NCBI GenBank assembly: GCA_025201805.1
Contig: MU619285.1
Span: forward strand, 75,751 to 139,750
From: Parasitella parasitica
Lineage: Eukaryota > Mucoromycota > Mucoromycetes > Mucorales > Mucoraceae
Reading direction: 5' to 3'
Length of the DNA stretch: 64,000 nucleotides
Of the stretch, positions 12,405-24,885 are shown in pieces. Position 1 is the stretch's first letter. Every line of letters begins with the position of its first letter. The translations under genes were made by a program, and so were the position numbers. The notes beneath the pieces were generated by a model. The model was given only the letters and a program-made list of their open reading frames with translations, searched no databases and had not been told where the DNA came from.

Positions 12405-14701
12405 ATGGAAAGGTATGTAGAATTACCGTACATCTCAAATCACTCATTCTTTACTATGGTCCACAGTGATCTTATCGATAACAGCAATAAACATAATACC
12501 CCGCAAAATAGCTTCAGCAACGACCAAGAAAAAGAGGAGGTCAAAATCGATACGGATGCCACAGTAACAGAACGAGACCGTAACTCGATGACAGACATCA
12601 AAGTAGTACTGAAGCGCAACATCAAGCACTTTTACTAATTTGTTTTTAATAGTTACTTGAAGCCCGTAGTGCTATTTTACTTCGAAATAACGATCAGTAT
12701 GTCACCCGAAATGAGCCAACCATGTGGATCTTAAACCATATGTTCCGTCCATTAACGACACGCGATTATGATGTACGAAATACAAAGTGTTTTGCTGCGA
12801 TACATGAATTAACGGATTGTTAATAGGAATACCAACTCCTTCTTTTATCACCAAGTATCAAGCCGGCCTGGGAACGAAAGAAAAAAGACACAAAGTATCA
12901 ACCGCCACCACCACAGCAAGATGCTCATTTTACTGCGAATCATCAACAAATACCATCTTCAGGAACCATATCCACCACCAATGAGAGGACACCAACCCCG
13001 CCAGTCTTATCATCTTCCATGCAGCCATCGGCGACCACACGATCCATTGCAAATAACAGAATGTACATCATCACCCCTCGCACGAGGATTTTGACAGTAT
13101 CCAAAGAGCACTGCATGGTGTTTGTGATCGACTTGAGCTCAAGCCTAGCAACAATAGAAACCAGCACTGGAAAAGTGATGATTGGCAGCGTTTTCACAGT
13201 GCTGGAGAATATAATCCAGGGCCTTGTGAAGCCATTTTCGATATACACATCAGAAACATCGCCGCCCATTGTGGTAAGTGAACCATTCCAACAAGACATA
13301 AATGTCGGCCCTAATAATTTACATAATAGATGGAGTATGTGATACGAATTACGGTGATAGCCGAATGCTCACAATTCGGGTCCAATATGAATGTTATACC
13401 AATTTTGGCAGAATATCCTACAATGCGAGTGCTAATGCAAAATATTCATGTTTCTGTCAATAATGTAACAACTGTGCTTCGAAATCTTCAAGATATGATT
13501 GACGCATTCAAGAAAGATTTGGGAAAGTTTCGAAAAAAGTTGACGATCAAACGCTCCAAGATGGGATACGAGTTGGATGTGAGAGATGAACATACCCAAT
13601 CAGTGACAGAAAGCGTTGAAACCAATTTTAAGCTGCAAAATTCGCTGAATTCACCTACATCCAAGTCTCGAAAAGGGTCGGCTAGTAGTGCAAACAAAGG
13701 AAGCCTGCAGCAAGGTCAGCATACTCGACATTCAAGAAACAAGTCCCTGTCGTCTAAACACCAGAGCAGCAGCAAAAAGATGGATGTCAACGCAAACAAA
13801 AAGTCGACGAATAGTCCAAGCACCAGCCATCCCCAGCACCAGCATAGACACACATCTTCACTGTCTGCTTTAAATATTGAGACTGGCCCAACAAGACGAA
13901 CCAATTTAAAGGACAAAAAGGATACATGGGGGGTTGGCAAAACAGGCAGTAGCCTAGCTTATATTCTGCGAGCAGGACTATTTGCACTTGGCCTATTGCC
14001 GAAGCATGGGCAGCCCTCGCTCACTCTTCTGACAGACGGCGTTGTAAAATCGAATATTCAAGACGAATCAGTTATTCGCCAGCTGACAGCCGAGAACATC
14101 TCCTGCAATGTGGTGCAAATTGGCCAAGAGAAAGGGTTCTTTCCAGGCCTTAACTTTGGGTTTGTGCCTGATAATGAGATACTGGAATTTGTTGCTCTTG
14201 CGACGAATGGCGTTTTCACCTATGGCGAGAATTGTCCTAGAATATCTATCGCAACAGCTGATACGAGCACAATGGAAACCATCTTTTTTATGCCACCCAA
14301 CATTTACCATCATCGCTATATGCTCAAGGAAATCAATCTTGACCAGACAAACTCGTCCCATCTAATGCGGAAAGCCAAGGACAATAACAGCACCCAGTCT
14401 AAATCAGTAGAAAATGACATATCTTCGTCGCTAATCAGAGATAACACTGCATTATTGCAGTCAAACGTAGGCACTATAAGTCATGGAAGTATTCCTCATT
14501 TTGATCGCAGAGCATTTCCCTGGGATCCAATGGCTGCTCCCATTGCAGAAGATTTGGGAAAACTTAAATTTAAGGAATATTTCCTGCCTACAGAGTGTTG
14601 GCATTTCATGCGAGCCAGACTTCGCCAGGGATTTGTTTTGCAATCAGTATCTTTTACAGATGAGCCCAAAATAGCAATTGTCAGCAAATCTACTAGCATT
14701 T

Positions 14702-14742
<41 letters not shown>

Positions 14743-17700
14743 CAACAGCAAAATAACGACGGATTACCAAACTTCCAGAAGAAACAAAATGTCGTTATAG
14801 TATTTATTCTGCGCTGGCAACCAAACATCACTGTGCATTACTCTATCAAAGCATTATGGACATCTTCCCTTAGATACCACTTGAAGTCCATGTCCTTGAC
14901 CCAGGAAAAACTTACCAATATTCCTGAAGAGCCACCCAAAATGTTGGACGATGACAACATCTTTAGCTGTATGCGTGCACCCAAGGCGGAGATCGTCATT
15001 AAATCCACCTCTAGTTTCTCTCACATGCTGCATAATTGGGATCAATTTCAGAGACGAAGCCAAATGATGGCAGTGCAAGGGGGAAACGCTACCATAGACT
15101 TGGCAAGTGCGCCAGGGTTTATAAAGGTTGGGAAAATGAAGCGACTTCTCGAACGGCTGGCAGATACCGATAGTATGCTGAAGCAGCTAGTTCAGTTCAA
15201 CATCACCGATAAAGGTCAATCCTCGCAACGTCAGCTTGCCGATAGTCTTGACACATCATCCAGCATGGACTGGTCGTCTCAACTGAGTTACATTCAAAAG
15301 TTTAGCTCGCATTGGGCAAAGCTTGAAAGATCGGAACTGCGAGTGTTTAATGCGTGCTGGTACGACGAACACCATTTCAATATCATTATTGGAGATCTGC
15401 CTGGCGCATCAAAGATGAATGGCATTGATAGCAACCAGGTACAAATTTCTCTGAACCAGATCTACGACAAGCTGCATAGATGGTCCACTTTTATGAGCGA
15501 AGATCAGCAAGTGTACATCAAATTGCTCAATGTGGGAGAGACATTAAGCACATTTAAGCATCATCCAGCTGATGATGTCAACGGCAACAACAGGAGACCA
15601 AGCAGTCTTCATTTGAACCCTTCCAACAGCAGCAACAAAAAGCATATTGTGCCCCAATTCTGCGAGGTTCGAGTTGTCCGAGAAACAGACCGGGTATTGT
15701 TAATCAAACAGGTATTTTTCAATGCAGATGTCAGTCATCGCCATTACATTATAAAGGAATTGCAAGGCCTTTTGCAGACAAATCCCATGGCTGATACCAA
15801 TGTACGTAAACTGAGCATCAGGGGTCCCAATAATATGTCGACTGGACTCGGCATTACAGAAGAAGACTACTATATTGATTCCAATACTATGACTACAGTC
15901 ACCAAACGCCCGCTATCAAGCCTGATCATGAGAAACAGCTCTCATTACTTGGCTCCACAGCATATAGGGTCTCTCGATTCATGCAAAGTCAGCCATCAAG
16001 ACAGCAGCAGCAGTAAATCATTGTGGTGTATTGATCCCTTTATGAAGTTGACTGGCGAGTTTCTTGTTCGCAACTATCTGCACCAATACACTTGGCATTG
16101 GGACGCACAGGATGTTTTGAACGGCAAACATGTATTTCATCACTATTTCTCACCTGTCATGAATCTGGCATTTGATCATATCATGGCTGTTAGGTTAGAG
16201 CAGGTAAGTTTAGCAGCGTTGTTACAATGCCTGACAGTGCCAGACTAACCAATTGCAATCCAAAGAACTGGAGCCTCATCTCGTTCAACAAGTCGTTTGC
16301 CCATTTCTACAAAGAGACCAGTTGGGCATTTGAGGGCAATGATGCAGGCACGTGCTACTCTGCTCAGTATTTCATATGGAAGGACGTCCCAAAGAAACGA
16401 ATTTCAACAGAACTGTGGCTTGAACCTATGTTTGATCAGGCACTCAAGCTGTATGACTCGATCAAACAGGACATTTTTGAAAAGGACAGAAGCATACTAT
16501 CGCAGCTGATAACGTTTGACATATTGTATCTTTTTGGCAAAAGCTCCAAAATGACCATTTCAAGTACATTGAGTGACCACCAAATGGAAGTCGAAGATGA
16601 GACTCGCGGCGTTGTCAAATGGATGCAAAGGGCATCGTTATTTAATATTACTGCTGCATTGAAATTGGGGCACTTTTTGTTTGCTTTATATCCCTGTCCA
16701 AACTACAACAGACATTTTCATCCAGAAGGCAGCGATTCTGTTATCATTGAGCAGCAACAGCAACAGCAGCAACAACAGCAGCAACAACAGCAGCAACAAC
16801 AGCAACAGCAGCAACAGCAGCAGCAGCCAAGACATCAGCATTATGATGCGTTTACACCAGATCCTTTGGAGGGTACAAGCTACGTGCGTAGAAGAAACGG
16901 TGCATTTACGTCTTCGATTACTGTTCCTGCAACGACAACATCTGCTACTATGCATACACCACGTTCTCGTACAGTGCCCAGATTCAGCCCGATAGGCTCA
17001 CCACTCACATCCAGGACGCCGCTGGCATGGCACACTGATAAAGGCAGCTCTACATGTACCTGTCCCAGGCCAGACGAGCTATTTTGCGCGCAAAAGGACG
17101 ATATATCCAGACTGCGTCCAGTTTTTAGAGACATTGCCCTACTCCATTACTATGTGCAGCAGTCGCTTTCTGCTGTTACAGACCGCAGCATGTCTTTGAA
17201 CAAAACCATGCATGACGACTTTTGGCCGTCCATCATGAAGGAGATTTTCAACAAGGAAGGGCAGCTCAAAATAGGAGCTCATCAAAGCACATTGTTTGTA
17301 GCGCAAAACTTTCGGGACCTGCAATGCTTTATCAAGATATTCGATCCCTCTGTGTTCATCGTCGTCCTGATTCCTCGCTTGGATTCCGTCGTAAAGAGTC
17401 TGTGTAAGCTGGACACTACACCTTGCGCCTCGTCCTTTGAGCGCATGGGGCTCATCATGTTTGAATGTCAGCGACAAGACAGCACGATCCGAATGCAACA
17501 CACTGCATTCAATGCCGACCAAATCAAGGTGAATCCTATCGATTTCATGTCGTCTAAAGAGTGGCTAGAAAGTATTCGGTCGACGCTACGGCCCAACCTG
17601 TTCCGGGGCTATTTTTCAAGCACTGAAGCATTGATAGACGAGGCTCTGTCCGACCGGACGCTCCGATTAATGCAAGATGTTGCGCAAGTCTACTCTAGAA

Positions 17701-20700
17701 GCTTTGTCAAGTCTATTTTCACCTGTCTTTTGCACGGTAGAGCGGTTGATTCGGAAGACTTTGAGAAAGTATTAGAGATTTGTGATGAATCCAACCTAGA
17801 CATTGACTTGACAGGCTATTTGAATGTGCAGACGTTGCTCAAGCGAAGATCACGAACAAGGGAGGAAGAATTGATATCTGCAAATCAGCGTTTTATCTCT
17901 GTTTTGGGACATTACTTTGAGCCTGTTATTATTTCGAATACCAAATGGACAAATATGTACTGCTACCGCCCCCCCTTTGCCAAGGTCGGCCAGAAACTCG
18001 GATTGTCTCTGTCGTCGGGTGAAAAACCAAGCAATCTGGCTGATGTAGTGGTGTGCGCCCAAAACCCTTTATTTGTTCGACTTGATTGCACTCTACGCAA
18101 GCCATCTGAATCCGGGTCTGGCTTTGATGAAATCACTTTTCCTTTGCAAAGCCTGCCTGTCCTATACGAAGGAGAAACAGAGAACGGAGAGATGTACAAC
18201 TTTGAGCCCGACTCAATTGGCACAAACTTCTCTCCTGTCGACTCAGCAGATGGCACAACAGCTACATTACATTTGGTTTGTTTGACTCTACCGCAATCGG
18301 ATTATGACCCTCCCAATGCGCTGTTCTCACACAAATCAGGCTGCCCAGCCGATAGTGCAGTCAACCACCAAGCGTAAGTAGTGTCGATTGCACAGGGTAA
18401 CAATAGACCACTAAAACTTTGTTATGCAGATCGTTCCTGGACGCAGAAAAGACCCATAGAGCCAGGCTACCTTCGTTAAGTCAGGACAAACAAGATGCGT
18501 TAGTAGAAACAGAGGCTAGGCTAACCTGGCTATTCACTGAGGAAATCATGCACGGTTTACTTCGATCTGGTCCAATCACTCAAAATGTCATTCGCTATAT
18601 TGAAGCGCAATTGAAGAAAAAGAACCCATTTGTGGATTTCCCTACTACCATGTTCATCCCACTAGCCTTTGTCAAAAGCCAAAAAGAAAGCCGTCGACTG
18701 TTCTTTGAACAACTAGAGAAGCATGACAAGACGCCTTACAGACTAGTTCGAGTAGGCGATTGCTTTTATGCCAGTGACAACGGTTCTAGCTCTTTGAACT
18801 CGCTCGTGGGAGACAATGAGGAAGACAAGGATGAAAATATATCGCTGTTTGATGGAGAAGGGCTGAATATCACTACTTGTAGCCGTAAGAGGCGCACCGG
18901 TGTATTAACCAGCGGTGATATTAGCGATAACGAAGGCTCGGGAGATAGAGAAGGGGAGCAACAAAGCGATGAATTCTGTCAAGGTTTAGGGATTAGCATC
19001 CTGGAACCCGAGACACCTGACGAAGATGACAGCAATGAGGCAAAGCCTGAGCCTATGAGATCCCAGCTTTACTGGCTTTTGCTGATTCCTCAGGCACAAA
19101 ATGTACAGATTTACTTTTACTCAAAAATGCAGCAAACGGTCAATCGCTCAGAAATTATACGTGTTACTAAAACCATGGTGAATGAAGTCATGGAAAGAAC
19201 AAACAAGCTATCCTTGCTGCAACATTTACATAATACCCGTCGATGCAGGTAAATGTCATGAATATATGTATATAATATATGTATATAGTATATATATATA
19301 TATATATATAAAGATGGTCCGCATGTTTGCGCAAACTAAATTGATTCATAGCAAATATCTATTAGCTTCTGCAGAAGAGGAAAAACCATTCTACTCGTCT
19401 TCTTGCGACGACTCTAGCGAAGAGGAGGAGTTTTCTGCTTGTTCCACGACACCCAAAGGAACCGCTGGCAACAATCTTGTCGAAATTTTATCCACCTCTG
19501 GCGAAGAAACTGCGTTTTCACCACCTAAAAAGTTTCTCCCAGGCCAATTCAGCTGTGAGTTGGTGTTTTCAAAACGCTTCCCGCTTCATTGGAGACTAGC
19601 GCCTAATGCTGCCTATAACAAACTGATGACAGACACGTTGCCTCCTTTTCTCGTACAAAATAAGCCCGGCATGTTTGTCTGCTCACACGAAGATGCCGTA
19701 GTCTACTGTTTCCTGTCAGAAGTTGCGACCACAATGCACAGCGCTACTTTATCCGACACTATGAACCAGTCTTTTTTGAGTGCCAATAACGCAGATGACA
19801 ACAGCTATTTCATGGCAAATCCTGAATCCCCATATGGTGGAATCTCTTCTTCCTTGTCAGCCTCTGCTGCAGTTATAAATGACTCAGATACTGCATTTGG
19901 CACGTCAAATCCTAGAGGACGGTACCCGTCGCACATGTACAACAACAGGCCCTCACCTCAGGGCAGTGTCACCAGTGAGCGACAACAGTTTACTCCTCGT
20001 CAAAGTCCAAGCTTAACAGATGCCGGTGCCTCAGTTTCGTCTCCTATAGCAGGCCGAAAGCCAGGAACCAGGCATTACGACGGTAGAGAGCTTTTACTCG
20101 AAGTCTATGGTGCTGACATGAACTCGTACATTGTGGACGGGCTTGTTGAAATGATCAATTCACGCATCACTTCTGAAATCACTTTGAAAGAGGTGCAGCA
20201 ATTCTTGATGCGCAATCCCAACTCTAAACTATCTCGAGCTGACATCGACTTTATTTTGCCTGTTGAAAAGGAGCCTTTGGTACGTCGACAGTTAGGCGTG
20301 CCCGTTTTGATCGAAAACACTGTGCATTTCCTCAAAATTTTCCGCAAGAATATCTTGACTGGATCTTCGTTGCATGTATTGCAGTCAACGTATCTGCCTG
20401 GCACCCTCAAAAAGCAACACGATTTGCGATACTCGGGTTACGGTTATACCACCACCACCACCACCAACAACAACAACAGCAACAACAATAACAGCAATAG
20501 AATTTTGGATGAAAGCGGCCCTCGATCTACCTCAGCTACAACAGATGAATGGTCATGCCTGGATTTTGCATTCTACTACAATTATTTAAACAGAGCGCCA
20601 GGCACGTACTTGCCTTTTGAACAAAAGATTGGAGAGGGTGTCGCCGGCATTTGCATATCTGTCTTGGACAACGACGATGTGGCATACAGAAAAATTGTTT

Positions 20701-23700
20701 CAGAACAAGTCGGATCATCAAATGGAGTTCCTCGAGATTACGACACACTCCCGTTAAGATCGTGCTTGAATTCTGATCTGGAAGAAACAAACAAATGCGG
20801 CGAGAAGCTCAGGATCAGCATTGATATCTGGTCTCACTGCAAGATCAACGTCGATCAAATCTATCAGTGCATTTACAGCGCTTTCAGACAGAGCATCTGT
20901 GATTACATAATCGAAAATGCGGCTTCCTACATCCCCCTGATCAAAAACGACAACCACGAGTTCAAGTGCTTGTCTACGTTGCTCGTTTTTGCTTTACAAA
21001 AGTCTGCTGAATGGGAAAGCTCGACTGTCAAACAATCCGTGCATTCTATAAAGATAGCTCCCTGGTATTTGGATGGAATCACACTGCAACTGAAATCCGA
21101 TCTTATGGACATTCACCAGTCATTAGAGCCTATCGTCGCTAGAGCTGCTTTGCCATCTGATTTGTTCGACAATACAACAGAGGATCATATGGAAGATTAC
21201 AAGCTGTATGCACCAAGCTTTGAGAGTAATAATGATTCGATACCGGGACAAAGAGGAGAGAGCAGGGAGGGGCTCGTTGCTCAGTTGTCAATCAAGACTC
21301 GCAAAAACGCACTGTGGAGCAGCAATAGCTCCAGTAAAACTCAATACAACTACAAGGATTTAGTCGAAATTCCTGCATTTGACAACAAGAACTATCGCTA
21401 TCTCATTTTGACCGGTTTACCAGAGTCAAGCGTCAACAACATTTCGTCTTCAACATCAAATTTTAGAAGATCTAGCACCGAAGTTGTGCAAGGAGATTCT
21501 GGCCATCGTACGCAGGGCCGTAGTATCTGTTTTGGTAGTGTTGGTACCATTGGAGAAGATGATCTCCAGTTGTCCAATCTTCAATTACATAAAACAGAAT
21601 CATTTGGGAGCAGTGGTAGAAGGGATGATAGTGCTAGTTTGCACAGTCGACAAGAGTCTCTAGCCTCCAGTATCACTAAACCAATCGCCTCATCATCCTC
21701 CAATGCCTATCCCAACAAGCAGCACAAGATTAACGAGCAGCACAACAAAGAATTTCCACATCAGCACAGCTTTGCGATATTTACGATTGACTCTGAAGAA
21801 TTGATTATTTATGCCTACAACTGCTCTGATCATTTCATTGATCAAGTTTACAATGCCACAATGAAGAATGTGCTCGAACAAGAGACTAGACATATGGGAT
21901 TGAACAACATTTTACACCAAAAACTTGGCTTGTTTTATCATTCCGAGACTATGGTTAATATTCTCTCTCGAAATCTGCAGGAACTTCCAATGTCAGACAT
22001 GATTACGCCACCTGCTGCAACGCCTCTGCTTCAGCACAGTGCTATAACACAGGTGCAGCACATAGCAGCAAGCAACAATACGCCAAGATCTTCGCCCAGC
22101 TTGGTAAACACAATCGGAAGACTAGTTCAGATGGATTCGTCTTCTTCGATTCCATCTATTGAGAGCTCGGGAAACCATAGCGAAAGAAGATTAAATGGCA
22201 AGGCAGCGACATCTATTTCAGCAACTCAACTCGCTGTAGCCGATTTCGAAAGCTTGCAGCAACTAGTTGTTAATAGTTATGAGTACAAGAATCGCCCATC
22301 TCGTATAATGCAGCAACTACCTTCAGGACGACTGGGTCCCACAGAAAAGGCGCCACTCCAGCACACGCAATTTGTATTAGACATCTATGACAATGCCAAA
22401 TTGTGCAACTCGTCTGCTGTAGGAGCAGGAGGTGGAACAGCTGATGCTAATACAGTATTGCGAGACGCGTATTCAGATTCCATTGAGGATAATCGAAACT
22501 GGTACGATAAGGACTATCTATTGCGACATGGAGAGCCTTATCTTGAAATGTATCTTGCAAAATCAAAGCCGTTAGCAGCTCATGAGAAAGCGTTTAATGT
22601 CTACACAAAGTGGGCACATCAATACTACGGCCCTGGCCATGCGAAAACCAATGACGAAATGATGACAGTTGATGAATTGAAGCAAATCCTCAAAGCATCT
22701 CGTTTGCTGCACTTTTGCAGAACACCTTTGATTTTCTCTGGATCCACTTCTTCCTGTGAATTGTCAAGCAGCCAAATAGCTGGAAATGGCAATGGAGGGG
22801 GCGGGTTTGAAAAGCTGTTCAACAAGCCCACGGTCCTCAAGAGCGAGGAAATGACAACATGGTACGAAAGACTGTCTCGAGGATTTATGAGAGAGTACGC
22901 GTCTTATCTGGAGAGTATCGGTATGCATTTGATTGTATATGGCCCCTCAAATGATCAGCAAGACGAAATTGAAGCCTACCTGTCTAGTTTTACCATTACT
23001 GAAGATTATTCTGTCAGCTCTCCTGTAGTTTACCTTCTCCAGGTATTCGAGGGAGGGTCCATCATGTGCGAGGTGCGTCTAACAGGCCCATTTGTGTCTG
23101 TCACTCTATATACTCTACATCGTCGCTATGGCCGTCTGCAAGTCTCTCCCTACCTGCGCCAACAGAATAGAACAGAAATCGGACGGGCAAATTTCCAGAA
23201 GTTTATGACAGAATGTGATCAATTCAAGCAACGTATCCATGTGAATTCATTTGTGTTTGATTTTCATTTGCGCCACATACAACGAAGTCTGGATGATGTA
23301 GATCAATTGCCTGCAGATCTAAACCTGCTGAGCATCATCAAGAACACGGTGTCTGTTTACGATCGCCCGGCAATTTACGCTAGAAACCGAATTATTAATG
23401 GGATCTATGAGGTCTCGGTAAACGATTCTCTGCGTGGTCTGACAGCATGGTTTATGAACGCAGGGTCAAAATTGGGCCTCCAGACGCTCAAGGTGGTCAA
23501 TACTCCGGTTGCTTGCTTTGTTTCTTGTGATAACTTGACTTTCGAAAGCAGCTGCGACGTCGATAAAGATGCAAGTAATGAGGATACTCCATTTAGATAT
23601 ACGCTGATTGTTTGTCCAGCCGAGAAGTCCAGCAGCGGAAGGTGGAGAGATAGCATTAGTGTGCATCGACAAGGCAGTTTCGATATGAAAGGCTCTAGTT

Positions 23701-24498
23701 CGGTCCACAAGATTGTCAATCGCGCAGCAGTTGCTGAAGGTAGCAGTGCCGATGCTGATTACGCCAAGAAAATCAGCTTTCAATACTTTATTTTGGTCAC
23801 TTACCGGGGAATGGATCGCTGTACATCGTCAGACAGATGTCAGAGAGCTTGGTCCAAAGTTTTGAAGGAGAAGCCCAAACGATCTGCAAACTTTTTGGAT
23901 GAAGTGCTAGTACCAGAGAGTCTGACGCTCAATGATGTATTTGAATCAGCCAAACAGAAATTGGATAGCATTGTAAATAAGGTAAGCATCTTGAAAAAAA
24001 AAAAAAAAAAAAAAGTTCGAGTCTGACACAGTGTCCAATGCATCCAAATATTCATAGGCTGTACACTTTTTCCACAAAGAAGCGGATTGGAATAAATTGT
24101 ACGAAATCGTGCGTCCAAGCCTTTCCAAAGAGCTTCCTCAAGACCTGGTGCAGTTGGCCTCAAAATTCAACCCCATCCAACTTGGACAAGTAGATCCGTT
24201 CTTTAGCAATTTCTTCAACCTCAAAGGACTCAATTGGGAGGATGTGTTGGATAACTTGAAATTGTTCTACTTGATGACTTGCGGCGATATACAAATCAAA
24301 GACACACGGCATGTCTTTTTGTTTGTTCCAAACACAACTTTTTTTCACATTACCTACACTCCAGGAGAGCAATGTCAGGTCACCATTAACTCCAAGGAGG
24401 ATCGGAGCTCTACAGGTGTCTTGATGGACGATGAGAAGTGCTATATACGAAATCTAGCAACAAGCTTGTCATATTATCTATGGAAACGTATTCGATAA
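12405..24498 (+). CDS. SZT2: SZT2-like protein (KICSTOR complex subunit homologue)
   Basis: In animals SZT2 is the scaffold of KICSTOR, which holds GATOR1 at the lysosome and restrains TORC1 when amino acids are scarce. Eight exons (12405-12602, 12653-12772, 12827-13273, 13330-16203, 16266-18373, 18430-19248, 19352-23981, 24058-24498) close in phase to 3,878 residues; human SZT2 is about 3,400. Matches in order: YVTRNEPTMWILNHMF near residue 82 (human YRISRN...LAWFLSHL); FVIDLSSSLATIETSTGKVM near 204 and LENIIQGLVKPF, the VWA-like start; LRAGLFALGLLPKHG, LTLLTDGVVKS and FGFVPDNEILEFVALATNG near 465-550 (human ILALQLLP, VITDGV, FGHVPNVELMKFIAMATFG). Gln tracts near residues 715 and 1375 and a Thr/Asn tract near 2555 are insertions. 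The seventh exon boundary was chosen because it restores RRCSKYLLASAEEE. The fold of the C-terminal half is not recognised by eye. Confidence 0.9.
14707..14751 (+). repeat. CAG/CAA tract coding 15 Gln
   Basis: Ten pure CAG codons are followed by mixed CAA/CAG, all in frame within the SZT2-like gene (about residue 715). The pure run is prone to slippage, so length is likely to vary between strains. Confidence 0.95.
16752..16826 (+). repeat. CAG/CAA tract coding 25 Gln
   Basis: Mixed CAG and CAA codons in frame within the SZT2-like gene (about residue 1375). The codon mixing suggests selection for the glutamine run, or an older expansion, rather than recent slippage. Confidence 0.95.
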
Positions 24499-24503
24499 TT
24501 CAT

Positions 24504-24513
24504 NNNNNNNNNN

Positions 24514-24579
<66 letters not shown>
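24504..24579. other. assembly gap followed by poly-A
   Basis: Ten Ns at 24504-24513 are followed by about 66 A residues, immediately 3' of the SZT2-like stop codon. The gap size is a placeholder and the A run is probably collapsed or of unsure length. The reading frame of SZT2 ends before the gap and is not affected. Confidence 0.9.
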
Positions 24580-24581
<2 letters not shown>

Positions 24582-24851
24582 ACCATATATGATTAGAACT
24601 TGATTTATTTACCTTGCCGAAATCCCCTATATGTTGGGACTAACAGAAGCTTAAACGTAACAGCCTGTCAGTTTGATTTGAGTTCAAATAAATGCGACCT
24701 TATGACGTGCCTTACCTTGAGTAAACGCTGGTGTACATTTATGGGGTTGGGGGGAGGGGGGGCGCTGTCCCATCTGGCAAAGGTGAGCCAGAGCCCATCT
24801 CGAGATTGCCAATTCTTTTCAAAATCTTTTTCTTTTCACAACGTTAATAAT

Positions 24852-24860
24852 TATAAAAGG
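24852..24860 (+). promoter_or_regulatory. TATA-like box upstream of PPR gene
   Basis: TATAAAAGG lies 26 bases before the ATG of the PPR gene. If used, the leader would be very short or the true transcription start would fall near the start codon. Confidence 0.3.
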
Positions 24861-24885
24861 CCGAAAGGAACAGCATGTATAAGGA

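Noticed and set aside
14496-14831. Minus-strand frame with a Cys run opposite the SZT2 CAG tract
   Set aside because: It is the reverse complement of the CAG repeat in a well-supported gene. The same applies to the Leu run opposite the second tract.
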